Source: Phycisphaerales bacterium
GTDB lineage: Bacteria > Planctomycetota > Phycisphaerae > Phycisphaerales > UBA1924
DNA: 64,000 nucleotides
Reading direction: 5' to 3'
Assembly (NCBI GenBank): GCA_020831775.1
Contig: JAFIFZ010000055.1
Coordinates: 18,894 to 82,893, forward strand
A model generated the notes under the pieces. The model ran no database searches, was not told the origin of the DNA, and was given only the letters and a program-made list of their open reading frames with translations. Shown piece after piece: positions 36,000 through 44,149 of this stretch (positions are counted from its first letter, which is position 1; every line of letters starts with the position of its first letter). Both the position numbers and the translations under genes were made by a program.

Positions 36000-36815
36000 A
36001 TGCACGAGCTCAGGCGCACCGTCCGCTACTCCTTTAACCCGGCGATCCCCGGCTCAGAGCGCATCAACTCGGGGGGCAACGGGTTCGCCGGCAAGCCCGC
36101 GATGGCGGGGCTAGGCGTCTACGGCGAGATCGAGGTCGCCTGCGAGGGGGAGCCCGACCCGCAGACCGGCTACCTCGTGGACATCAAGGTGATCGACCGA
36201 GCGGTCCGGGAGGCGGCGCTGCCGGAGATCGCCCGGGCGTATCGGGAGCGGCCCGAGTCCTGCCCGGGCGAGGTGCTGAGCGGGCTCGTGCGGCCGCTGG
36301 CGGAGGCATTGCCGGCGAGTCTCAGGCGGCTGGTGTGGCGGCTGACCCCCACTTACTCGTGGTCGATCGACACGGAGAACGCAATGAAGGCGGTTTTGAG
36401 ACAGCGGTTCGACCTTGCGGCGGCCCACCGGCTGGACAGCCCCGAGCTGAGCCCCGAGGAAAACCGCCAGGTCTACGGAGCGTGCAACAACCCTTCGGGG
36501 CACGGACATAACTATGTCTTCGAGGCGGCGGTCGAGGTCCCGCTCTCGGGCCGGGGTTCGGACGGGGCGTTCACGCTGGCGACGCTCGAAAAACTGGCCG
36601 ACGAATTGATTATCGGGCCTTTTGACCATAAGCACCTGAACGAGGACACCGAGGTGTTTGATCCACGCCGGGGCGGGGTGATGCCGTCGGTAGAGCACAT
36701 CGCCAGGGTGTTCTTTGAGAGGCTGGAGCCTGGGGTTGCGGCGCACGAGGGGGCGAGGCTGGTGTCGGTGACGGTGTGGGAGACGGACCGGACCTGCGCC
36801 GCATATCCGGCATAA
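36000..36815 (+). CDS. 6-pyruvoyl-tetrahydropterin synthase-like protein with extra N-terminal domain
   Basis: 271 residues, about twice the usual size. The C-terminal half (from ~residue 133) carries the complete PTPS signature: zinc ligands in DLAAAHRL and GHGHNY, catalytic Cys in YGACNNPSGHGHNY, catalytic His region FDHKHLNED, PSVEHIARVFFERL, and the substrate-binding Glu in VTVWETDRTCAAY. It should act on dihydroneopterin triphosphate, giving 6-pyruvoyl- or 6-carboxy-tetrahydropterin (pterin or queuosine precursor). The N-terminal half (SGGNGFAGKPAMAGLGVYGE, TGYLVDIKVIDRAV) resembles a second T-fold without zinc histidines. The ATG at 36000 has only a weak GAG upstream; the reading frame is open further but that is antisense to the lipoprotein gene. 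Lone gene 49 nt before gspE. Confidence 0.87.
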   Translation: MHELRRTVRYSFNPAIPGSERINSGGNGFAGKPAMAGLGVYGEIEVACEGEPDPQTGYLVDIKVIDRAVREAALPEIARAYRERPESCPGEVLSGLVRPLAEALPASLRRLVWRLTPTYSWSIDTENAMKAVLRQRFDLAAAHRLDSPELSPEENRQVYGACNNPSGHGHNYVFEAAVEVPLSGRGSDGAFTLATLEKLADELIIGPFDHKHLNEDTEVFDPRRGGVMPSVEHIARVFFERLEPGVAAHEGARLVSVTVWETDRTCAAYPA

Positions 36816-36864
36816 CCCTCCAAAACGGGAAACCGATTCGGATCCGACCGATAGAATCAAGATC

Positions 36865-38544
36865 ATGGGCATTGGCACGCTGCTGATTGAACGCGGCGTT
36901 ATAACGCGAGAGGACCTCGACCGCGCGCTGCGAGATCAGCGGGCGACCGGTGAGCGTCTGGACAAGGTGTTGATCCGCCTGGGGATGGTCGACCGGGCCG
37001 AGGTGCTGCGGGCTCTTGGCGAGCAGCTCCATATGGAGGTGATCGACCCGGCCGACCTCGAAGTGGATGACGCCGTCCTCCGCATGCTGCCCGCCAAGAT
37101 CGTCTACCGCCAGAACTGCGCCCCGATCGCCAGAGAGAACGGGACGCTGGTGGTCGCGACGAGCGACCCGCTCGAACTGACCGCGGCCGATGAGCTGCAG
37201 ATGCTCACAGGCTGCGCGATCGAGTTTGTGCTCGCCGACGAGGAAGAGCTCGGCAAGTTCATCCGGACGCACTACGGCGTGGGCGGCGGGACGCTCGACG
37301 AGCTGTCGGAGGGGATGGAGGATGCGCCGGACGCGAGCCTCGAAGGCAGCGACGAGCTCGAACAGGCGCAGGCCGCGTCGGTGGTCAAGCTCGTCAACGA
37401 CTTGCTTGTTGAGGCGGTCAAAGAGCGGGCGACGGACATCCACATCGAGCCCTACGAGGGCGACCTCGTGGTGCGCTACCGCATCGACGGCGTGCTGCAG
37501 CGGGCGAGCACGCCCCCGACCTTGCGTCGGTTTGGGGCCGCGATCATCAGCCGCCTGAAGATCATGTCGAACCTGAACATCGCCGAGAAGCGCAAGCCCC
37601 AGGACGGGCGCATCTCGATGCGTGCGCGGATCGAAGGGAAGATGCAGGAGTTCGACCTGCGCGTGAGCGTGATCCCGATGCTGTTCGGCGAGGGTGTCGT
37701 GCTCCGCGTGCTCAGCAAGGAGGCGGTGCTGCTGAGCCTCGACGACCTGGGCATGCCCAAGCAGGTCTTGGAGCCTTGGGACCTTTTGATCAATCGGCCG
37801 CACGGCATCCTGCTGGTCACGGGGCCGACAGGCTCTGGTAAGTCGACAACGCTGTACGGCTCGCTGAACCGGATCGTCTCTGACGAAGTGAAGGTGATCA
37901 CGGTCGAGGACCCGGTCGAATACCACGTCGACGGTGTGAACCAGATCCAGGTGAACACGAAGGTCGGGCTGACCTTCGCGGCTGGGCTGCGGTCGATCCT
38001 CCGCCACGACCCCGATGTGGTGATGATCGGCGAGATCCGCGACAAGGAAACCGCAGAGACGGCGATCCAGGCTTCGCTGACGGGGCACCTCGTCTTCAGC
38101 ACGCTGCACACCAACGACGCGCCGGGCGCCGCGACGCGTCTGCTCGATATGGGCGTCGAGCCGTTCCTGGTGTCGTCTTCGGTCGAGGGCGTGCTGGCGC
38201 AGCGTCTGGTGCGTCGGATCTGCGCCCACTGCAAAGAGACCTACACGCCTGAAAGAACCGATCTGCCTCCGGGCTTCGTGGTTCCCGAGAGCGGGACGCT
38301 TCAGCGGGGCGTGGGCTGCCGCGCCTGCCGCGAGACGGGCTTCCGCGGACGCGTCGGCGTGTTCGAGCTTTTGCAGCTGAGCGACGCGGCGCGGGACATG
38401 GTGATGCGCCGGGCCAACGCTCGGGAGATCGCCGAACGAGCGAAGGCCGACGGCGACTACTACCGCCTGATGGACGACGGGCTTGAGAAGGCCAAGGCGG
38501 GGCTGACAACCGTGCCCGAGGTCGTGCGGGCGCTGACGGTCTGA
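36865..38544 (+). CDS. gspE: T2SS / type IV pilus-type secretion ATPase GspE
   Basis: Cytoplasmic hexameric ATPase that drives pseudopilus extension. The 559 residues comprise an N1E/MshEN domain (1-150, GTLLIERGVITREDLDRALR), a linker, the N2E domain with ASVVKLVNDLLVEAVKERATDIHIEP, and the C-terminal ATPase. The ATPase shows Walker A GPTGSGKST (~residue 320), Asp box VITVEDPVEY, Walker B DPDVVMIGEIRD (~385), His box TGHLVFSTLHTNDA, and a zinc site with two CxxC pairs (ICAHC ~452, CRAC ~484). It stands on the opposite strand from the rest of the gsp genes, which lie just to the left, and is followed by a rho-independent terminator. It could in principle serve a type IV pilus instead, but no pil genes are present and gspF-M are adjacent. 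Confidence 0.95.
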   Translation: MGIGTLLIERGVITREDLDRALRDQRATGERLDKVLIRLGMVDRAEVLRALGEQLHMEVIDPADLEVDDAVLRMLPAKIVYRQNCAPIARENGTLVVATSDPLELTAADELQMLTGCAIEFVLADEEELGKFIRTHYGVGGGTLDELSEGMEDAPDASLEGSDELEQAQAASVVKLVNDLLVEAVKERATDIHIEPYEGDLVVRYRIDGVLQRASTPPTLRRFGAAIISRLKIMSNLNIAEKRKPQDGRISMRARIEGKMQEFDLRVSVIPMLFGEGVVLRVLSKEAVLLSLDDLGMPKQVLEPWDLLINRPHGILLVTGPTGSGKSTTLYGSLNRIVSDEVKVITVEDPVEYHVDGVNQIQVNTKVGLTFAAGLRSILRHDPDVVMIGEIRDKETAETAIQASLTGHLVFSTLHTNDAPGAATRLLDMGVEPFLVSSSVEGVLAQRLVRRICAHCKETYTPERTDLPPGFVVPESGTLQRGVGCRACRETGFRGRVGVFELLQLSDAARDMVMRRANAREIAERAKADGDYYRLMDDGLEKAKAGLTTVPEVVRALTV

Positions 38545-38577
38545 CGGGACGGCAAACAGTTGATGGGAAGAGAATTA

Positions 38578-38604
38578 CGCCCCGGGCCGATGCCGGGGCG
38601 TTTT
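38578..38604 (+). terminator. Rho-independent terminator of gspE
   Basis: Perfect 8-bp stem CGCCCCGG (38578-38585) and CCGGGGCG (38593-38600) with a 7-nt loop, followed by TTTTGTGTGT. It lies 34 nt after the gspE stop. Confidence 0.85.
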
Positions 38605-38636
38605 GTGTGTATCGAGATGCGATCGGGGCGGACCGC

Positions 38637-40565
38637 TCAACGATCTTCGCGGTGGGCTTCTTCGTTGCTGGCTTTCAGGACCGCCAACGCGACGGTGTAG
38701 GGGTCGGGGCCGGTAGAGCCGTAGCGGATGAGATTGATGAGTTCGTCCGCGTCGAGCATGCTCCAGCGTCCGCGGGGGCGCATGCCGCCGTGGGACCTCT
38801 GCTGCGCTGAAAAGACCGCGACGCCTCCGGCGATGACCGGCGCGAACTCCTTGAGGACGCCGATGCCGGCGGAGAGCTGGACGAGCATGGAGGGGTCGCC
38901 CTCGGAGAGCTGGATGTAGTCGTCGCCTTCCCAGTAGCCGATCTGGAAAGAGGGCCGTGCGGAGACGAGCAGTTCGCGGGCGGTCGGGACGACGAGGCCG
39001 GGGTCTCTGCCGGCTTCGGTGTTGCGGACACCGGCGGCGACGGCGGAGCCGACCATGGAGAGTCCGCCGTAGCCGGAGCGGGCGAAGCGTTCGGTGTCGA
39101 CGAAGTTCACCGCGGAGACGGTGCGTCCGTCAAGGAAGGGCTTGGTGTCGAAGCCGGGGTCGCCCGAAAGGATGTGCTCGACGGCGCCGACGACACCCTG
39201 GGGCGTCAGGCCGAGGACGAGCCAGTCGTCGGTGAGGGCGAGGGAGATGTCCAGCGGGATCGGGAGGCCGTCGAAGCGGAGGGACATGTAGCTCTGGTTG
39301 TCGTGCGACCACGGGGCGACGCGGAGGCGGGATACCACCTCGTTGTACTCGCCTTCTTCGCGGATGACCTCACGCAGCGTGGCCGCGGCGCGGTTGATGG
39401 TGTTTCTGAGGGTGGCGTGGTCGTCGACGGCGAGGATCATGACGGCGGACATGAGCCCGCCGCTGCCGGTGGTGTCGGACATGAACAGGGCGGTGCTGTC
39501 GCCGAGGGTGTCGAAAAGGTCTTCGCGGAGGTGGATGCCGGTGGCTTGGCGGATCTCCCAGTAGAGCTCTTCGATCGACTCGCGGACCTCGTCCTGGTTC
39601 TCGAAGCGGGCGAGGAATCCGGACGGGTTGGAGGCGGTGACGAAAGCGAGTGTGGCGTCGGCCGGGATGGCGCGGAGCGCCGAGGTGCCGAGCGTTTCGG
39701 TGGGGTTGCCCATCAGCTCTGTGAAGCGTCTGACATTGACCGAGCGGATGTGGCTGAAGGAACGCTCGGCGTCGGAGCCGTAGACGAAGTGGAACGAGGG
39801 GGCGTCCGGCCCGAGCAGGCCGAGCTCTTCGATCTCGCGGATGGTGTGCATGAATTCGGGGTCGGCGCCGGCGAAGGCCTTGGCCGTGTTCAGGCCGGGC
39901 TCGATCGCTCGGAGGTCGGCGACGCCGCGGACGCGGATGTGCTGCCCCTCTTCGAGATCGGGCAAGATCGCAAAGGGCGCGTCGAGGTCGTCGACGGCGC
40001 CCGCGAAGGCGGTGAAGGCCCAGCGGTCGCCCGAGGCTCTGGGACCGAAACCGAAGGAGCCGATGGGCGTGGCGAACTCGGACAGGCCCTCGAAGCGAGG
40101 CTGCGGGCCGGGCTCGAAGGGGAGGGGCCCGCCCATCTCCATGAGGGAGCGATAGCCGCGGTCGAGGCGGACCGCGCCGGCCCGGTCTGGGGCGTCGAAG
40201 GAGAGGATCATGCCGTAGCCGAACATGCCGAGTTCGGGGTTGGCGTCGTTGTAGAAGATGGAGAAGCGGCCGGAGGTGGAGAGCGTTCTCGCGGCCAGAT
40301 CGATGACGCGGGTCGCCTCCGGCGGGAAGTCCGGCGTCTCGGCCTGGAGATCGCGGAGGCGGTCGGGCAGCATGCCGAGGGCGCGGACGAGGCCAGCGTC
40401 GCGCGGGTCCTGGAGCATGGTCGGCGGGGCCGACCACTCGACCATCACCAGCGGGCGGATCTGTGGGTTGTCGTTGCTTGCGCCCTGGGCGGGCGACGAG
40501 AGAGCGGTACCGGCGGCGGCGACCGCCGCGAGGCCCGCGAGGTGGGGCAGACTCGGCCTGTGCAT
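38637..40565 (-). CDS. Secreted protein of unknown function, DUF3352-like
   Basis: 642 residues with a Sec signal peptide (MHRPSLPHLAGLAAVAAAGTALSSPAQGA). I do not recognise a catalytic site. The sequence has repeated alpha/beta stretches such as FHFVYGSDAERSF, SAVMILAVDDHATLRNTINR and DDWLVLGLTPQGVVGAVEHI. These resemble the DUF3352-type proteins common in planctomycetes, in which a protein tests its own fields for deviations; the biochemical role is unknown. The ATG at 40565 is chosen because GGGAGG lies 6 nt upstream, while the ATG at 40571 directly abuts that site. It converges with gspE, and its stop lies 32 nt past the gspE terminator. Single gene, apparently with its own promoter in 40566-40759, where I see no clear boxes. 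Confidence 0.7.
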   Translation of the reverse strand: MHRPSLPHLAGLAAVAAAGTALSSPAQGASNDNPQIRPLVMVEWSAPPTMLQDPRDAGLVRALGMLPDRLRDLQAETPDFPPEATRVIDLAARTLSTSGRFSIFYNDANPELGMFGYGMILSFDAPDRAGAVRLDRGYRSLMEMGGPLPFEPGPQPRFEGLSEFATPIGSFGFGPRASGDRWAFTAFAGAVDDLDAPFAILPDLEEGQHIRVRGVADLRAIEPGLNTAKAFAGADPEFMHTIREIEELGLLGPDAPSFHFVYGSDAERSFSHIRSVNVRRFTELMGNPTETLGTSALRAIPADATLAFVTASNPSGFLARFENQDEVRESIEELYWEIRQATGIHLREDLFDTLGDSTALFMSDTTGSGGLMSAVMILAVDDHATLRNTINRAAATLREVIREEGEYNEVVSRLRVAPWSHDNQSYMSLRFDGLPIPLDISLALTDDWLVLGLTPQGVVGAVEHILSGDPGFDTKPFLDGRTVSAVNFVDTERFARSGYGGLSMVGSAVAAGVRNTEAGRDPGLVVPTARELLVSARPSFQIGYWEGDDYIQLSEGDPSMLVQLSAGIGVLKEFAPVIAGGVAVFSAQQRSHGGMRPRGRWSMLDADELINLIRYGSTGPDPYTVALAVLKASNEEAHREDR

Positions 40566-40759
40566 GTTCATCCTCCCTGTGAGAAGCTCGTGATCGGGCT
40601 GGGCTCGGCCGGACGCTGCCAGCGCGAGTTTGGCCCCTTCTGGGTTTGGGATCCCCACGGTAGCGATTTCGCCGGTCGCGGGGTGTCGCCCCACTATCAT
40701 CGCCCCCGACTTTCCTCTCCGGCCGCACCCCTCAGGGCCGGCCAACCCCGCGGAGGCCG

Positions 40760-41794
40760 ATGACCAGCCCCGAGCGCATTCTGATCGTCCGGCCCAGCGC
40801 GCTGGGGGATGTGTGCCGGAGCGTGCCGGTTCTGGCGAGCCTGCGGGCGGCGCTGCCGGAGGCCCGGATCGACTGGCTGGTGCAGGACGGGTTCGCCGAC
40901 GGGGTGCGGGCGCACCCGGCGCTCGACGGGGTGGTGGAGTTTCCGAGGAAGCGACTGGGGCGGATGATGCGTCGGGGTAACCTGCCCGGGGTGATCCGGT
41001 GGCTGAACGAGATCCGCCGGGCCCGGTACGACCTCGTGCTGGATTGCCAGGGGCTGGCGCGGAGCGGGATTATCACGAGGTGGACGGGGGCGAGGACGCG
41101 AATCGGCGACGCGGGGGCTCGCGAGGGGGCGAGGCTGGCGTACACGCATCGCGTTGATTCCAGCGCGGTCCCGCACACGGTCGACAAGATGCTGGCGTTG
41201 CTGGAGCCTGTCGGCGCGCCGGTGGAGCACGACATGCGGCTGTTCGCCCCGCGGGAGGATGTCGCGCAGGCGGCGGGGGACGCCCGCTTTGCCGGGCAGT
41301 TTGCGGTGATCGCGCCGACCAGCCGCTGGGCGGGCAAGCGGTGGCCTGCGGAACGGTTTGCGGCGGTTGCGCAGGCGCTGCTTTCGCGAGAGGGCGGGCG
41401 CGGGGTTGAGCGGGTGGTGCTGGTGGGCGGTCCCGGCGAGCGCGAGCAGTGCGGGCCGCTGCTGGAACTCGCGGCGGGCAACGATCGCGTGGTCGATCTG
41501 ATCGGCCAGACGAGCGTCGGGATGATGATGGCGGTGATCGAGCGGTCGTCGCTGGTGCTCGCGTGCGACTCTGCGGCGTTGCACATCGCGGTCGGGTTCG
41601 ATCGGCCGATCGTCGGGCTGTACGGGCCGACGGATGTCTCGAAAGTCGGGCCCTACCAGCGCGAAAAAGATGTGATCCAGCACACCCGCGATGGGGATGT
41701 GCTGGATCACAAGGACGAGCGGCTGGGCGGGCCGATGATGGAGCGGATCACGGCCGAGGAAGTGATCGGCGCCTGCCTCGAACGGTTGGGCTGA
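40760..41794 (+). CDS. Glycosyltransferase family 9 (heptosyltransferase-like)
   Basis: 344 residues with the two Rossmann-like domains of GT-B family 9 enzymes, which add heptose or related sugars to lipopolysaccharide core. Motifs: ILIVRPSALGDVCRSVPVLA at the N-terminus (the conserved catalytic-loop region RxxxLGD), YDLVLDCQGLARSG with the usual DxxG, VIAPTSRWAGKRWPAERFAA, VVLVGGPGERE, and the nucleotide-sugar site LVLACDSAALHIAVGFDRPIVGLYGPT. GGAGG lies 3 nt before the ATG, a tight spacing. It is divergent from the gene at left and converges with serC with only 22 nt between them. The exact sugar cannot be told from sequence. Confidence 0.9.
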   Translation: MTSPERILIVRPSALGDVCRSVPVLASLRAALPEARIDWLVQDGFADGVRAHPALDGVVEFPRKRLGRMMRRGNLPGVIRWLNEIRRARYDLVLDCQGLARSGIITRWTGARTRIGDAGAREGARLAYTHRVDSSAVPHTVDKMLALLEPVGAPVEHDMRLFAPREDVAQAAGDARFAGQFAVIAPTSRWAGKRWPAERFAAVAQALLSREGGRGVERVVLVGGPGEREQCGPLLELAAGNDRVVDLIGQTSVGMMMAVIERSSLVLACDSAALHIAVGFDRPIVGLYGPTDVSKVGPYQREKDVIQHTRDGDVLDHKDERLGGPMMERITAEEVIGACLERLG

Positions 41795-41816
41795 GGGGCG
41801 CGCCGACCTCGGCGGG

Positions 41817-42908
41817 TCAGCCGTTGGTGCGTTCGAACTCTTTCATGAACTGGGCGAGGGCCTCGCAGCCTGCGCGGGGCATGGCGTTGTAGATGCTGGC
41901 TCGTGCGCCGCCGACGGAGCGGTGGCCCTTCATGCCGTCGAGGCCGTTGGCTTCGGCTTCCTCGATGAACTTCTTCTCCAGCTCCGGGGTGGGGAGGGTG
42001 AAAGTGATGTTCATGAGCGAGCGGCAGTGCTTCTCGGAGTGGCCGGTGTAGAAGCCCGAGGCGTCGATGACGTCGTAGATGAGCTTGGCCTTTTCTTCGT
42101 TGTGCTTCTGCATCGCTTCGAGGCCGCCTTGGCGGAGGATCCACTTGAAGACCTGGCCGACGAGGTAGATGCCGAAGGTCGGGGGCGTGTTGTAGCGGCT
42201 CTCGTTCTCGGCGTGGGTGGTGTAGCGGAGCATGGTCGGCAGCTCGCGGCACTGCTTGTCGAGGACATCCTCGCGGACGATGACCATGACGGTGCCGGCG
42301 GGGCCGAGGTTTTTCTGTGCGCCGGCGTAGAGCAGGCCGTACTTGGAGAGGTTGATGGGCTGGCTGAAGATGTCGCTGGAGGCGTCGCTGACGAGGAAGG
42401 CGCCCGAGGGGATCTCGGGCTCCTTCTTCCACTGCGTGCCCATGATGGTGTTGTTGCTGGTGAAGTGGACGTAGGCGGGGTTTTCGGAGTACTTCACCTC
42501 GGACATGGATTCGGGGAGTCGCTTGAAGCGGCCGGGCTCGCCGTCGTAGCAGACATTGACGGTGCCGTAGAGCTTGGCCTCTGCGATGGAGTCCATGGCC
42601 CACTTGCCGGTTTTGTAGTAGTCGGCGGTGCGTCCGTCGGGGAGGTAGTTGGCGGGGACCATGAAGCACTGGGAGCTTGCGCCGCCCTGGACGAAGAGCA
42701 TCTTGTGGGTGTCTGGGAGGTTGCAGACCTTCTTGCCGTCTTCGAGGGTCTCGGCGAGAACGCGGTCGTAGGACTTGCCTCGGTGGCTGTGCTCGAGAAT
42801 GCCGATGCCTGAGTCGAAGATGTTCATCACATCCTGCTGGACCTGCTTGAGGACTTCCTCGGGCAGGACGCCGGGGCCGGCGGAAAAGTTGAAGATGCGC
42901 TCTGACAT
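41817..42908 (-). CDS. serC: Phosphoserine aminotransferase
   Basis: PLP enzyme converting 3-phosphohydroxypyruvate and glutamate to phosphoserine, the second step of serine synthesis. 363 residues, normal size. Motifs: IFNFSAGPGVLPEEVL at the start, ILEHSHRGKSYDRV, MLFVQGGASSQCFMVPANYL, the pyridoxal Asp in FLVSDASSDIFSQPI, the Schiff-base Lys near residue 200 in YAGAQKNLGPAG, and the C-terminal RASIYNAMPRAGCEALAQFM. It follows serA on the same strand with 96 nt between, so the two genes are probably co-transcribed. Confidence 0.97.
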   Translation of the reverse strand: MSERIFNFSAGPGVLPEEVLKQVQQDVMNIFDSGIGILEHSHRGKSYDRVLAETLEDGKKVCNLPDTHKMLFVQGGASSQCFMVPANYLPDGRTADYYKTGKWAMDSIAEAKLYGTVNVCYDGEPGRFKRLPESMSEVKYSENPAYVHFTSNNTIMGTQWKKEPEIPSGAFLVSDASSDIFSQPINLSKYGLLYAGAQKNLGPAGTVMVIVREDVLDKQCRELPTMLRYTTHAENESRYNTPPTFGIYLVGQVFKWILRQGGLEAMQKHNEEKAKLIYDVIDASGFYTGHSEKHCRSLMNITFTLPTPELEKKFIEEAEANGLDGMKGHRSVGGARASIYNAMPRAGCEALAQFMKEFERTNG

Positions 42909-43004
42909 CGGGGTGTCTCCCTTGCTTGATGCTTTGTCTGCGCGGCTGGGGTTTGGTTGCCGCGGAATGGATGTTGTTTAGCGGGCCGCGGCGGGGTTTG
43001 TCAA

Positions 43005-43997
43005 TCAACGGGCCGCGGCGGCCCGGGGCTCGTTGACGAGGTTCGGCGTCGAGCCGTTCTTCATGAACTCCGAGACGATGCGGACCGTTTCCTCGGCGAC
43101 GGCGAGCTGGGCTTGGTCGGTCGAGGCGCCGCAGTGGTGCGTGAAGACCGCCCATGGGATCTTCGCGGCGGTGCTCGTCCAGTCGCAGGCCTTGTCGGCG
43201 GGCTGGTCGGCGTAGACATCGAGGCCGACGCGGAGGGATCTCTCGGACGCGACCTTGCAGAGGGCGTCCTGATCGACGACGGTGCCGCGCGAAGTGTTGA
43301 TGAAGATCGCGCCGGGCTTCATGCTGCGCAGGAACTCCGCGTCGATGAGATTCTTGGTGTCGTCCGTCGAGGCGACATGGACGCTGACGGCGTCGGCCTC
43401 TGAGGCGAGCTTGAGCAGGTCTTTGCGGGTGCTGCCGCCTGAAGCGACGCCGAGCTCGTCGGCCCGCTCGACGGACATGCGCCTCGACCAGACGACGACC
43501 TTCATGTCGAAGGCTTTGGCCCGCTGGATGACTTCTTGCCCGATCGCGCCGACGCCGACGATCGCGAGCGTGCGGCCCTTCAGGCCTCGCGCCGCGGAGA
43601 ACTCCTTCTTGTTCCACCTGCCGGCGCGGGTCTGGGCGGTCTGGTCGCCGATGCGTCGGTCGCAGGCGATGAGGAGGCCGATGGTGAGCTCGGCGACGGC
43701 GGCGGCGTTCATGCCCGGGCAGTTGCAGACGGCGACGCCCCGGTCGGCTGCGGCGTTGGTGTCGATGTTGTCGTAGCCGGCGCCGGCACGGATGATGAGC
43801 TTGAGCGAGCCGCCGGCGTTGATGACCGGGGCGGGGACCTTCGTCGACCGGACGATCAGCACCTCCGGGTCGAAGTCGGCGAGGAGGTCGGGCAGGGTGT
43901 CCGGCCCTGCTTCGGGCTCGGAGCGGACTTTGCATCCCAGGGCTTTGAGGCCTTCGATGCCCTCGGACTCGAACTTATCGGCGATCAACACACGCAT
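43005..43997 (-). CDS. serA: D-3-phosphoglycerate dehydrogenase, short form
   Basis: NAD-dependent first step of serine synthesis, placed directly before serC. 330 residues, without the C-terminal ACT domain that gives serine feedback inhibition in longer SerA forms. NAD-binding motif TLAIVGVGAIGQEV; catalytic Arg in FINTSRGTVVDQDAL; catalytic His in VFTHHCGAST. The expected catalytic Glu position (DVFxxEP in relatives) reads DVYADQP, a Gln codon (CAG), which is unusual. GGAGCG precedes the ATG at 43997; the longer open frame upstream is non-homologous. It could be another 2-hydroxyacid dehydrogenase, but adjacency to serC argues for SerA. Confidence 0.9.
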   Translation of the reverse strand: MRVLIADKFESEGIEGLKALGCKVRSEPEAGPDTLPDLLADFDPEVLIVRSTKVPAPVINAGGSLKLIIRAGAGYDNIDTNAAADRGVAVCNCPGMNAAAVAELTIGLLIACDRRIGDQTAQTRAGRWNKKEFSAARGLKGRTLAIVGVGAIGQEVIQRAKAFDMKVVVWSRRMSVERADELGVASGGSTRKDLLKLASEADAVSVHVASTDDTKNLIDAEFLRSMKPGAIFINTSRGTVVDQDALCKVASERSLRVGLDVYADQPADKACDWTSTAAKIPWAVFTHHCGASTDQAQLAVAEETVRIVSEFMKNGSTPNLVNEPRAAAAR

Positions 43998-44149
43998 GGA
44001 AACGCTCCGCTTCAACAGACGATCCGAGGGGCCCGGCGCCGGTCGACCCGGCCTCGGGCGATCGTACGCCCCACGCGGCGCGAAAACCCGCTCGCGAGGT
44101 GGTGATGAACGGGCGGCGGACCCGCGTTCGTCGGGACATGCGACCTTGC

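Noticed and set aside
37818..37847. GspE considered as a type IV pilus PilB
   Set aside because: The families overlap, but the adjacent genes are gspF-M and a secretin, with no pilA or other pil genes.
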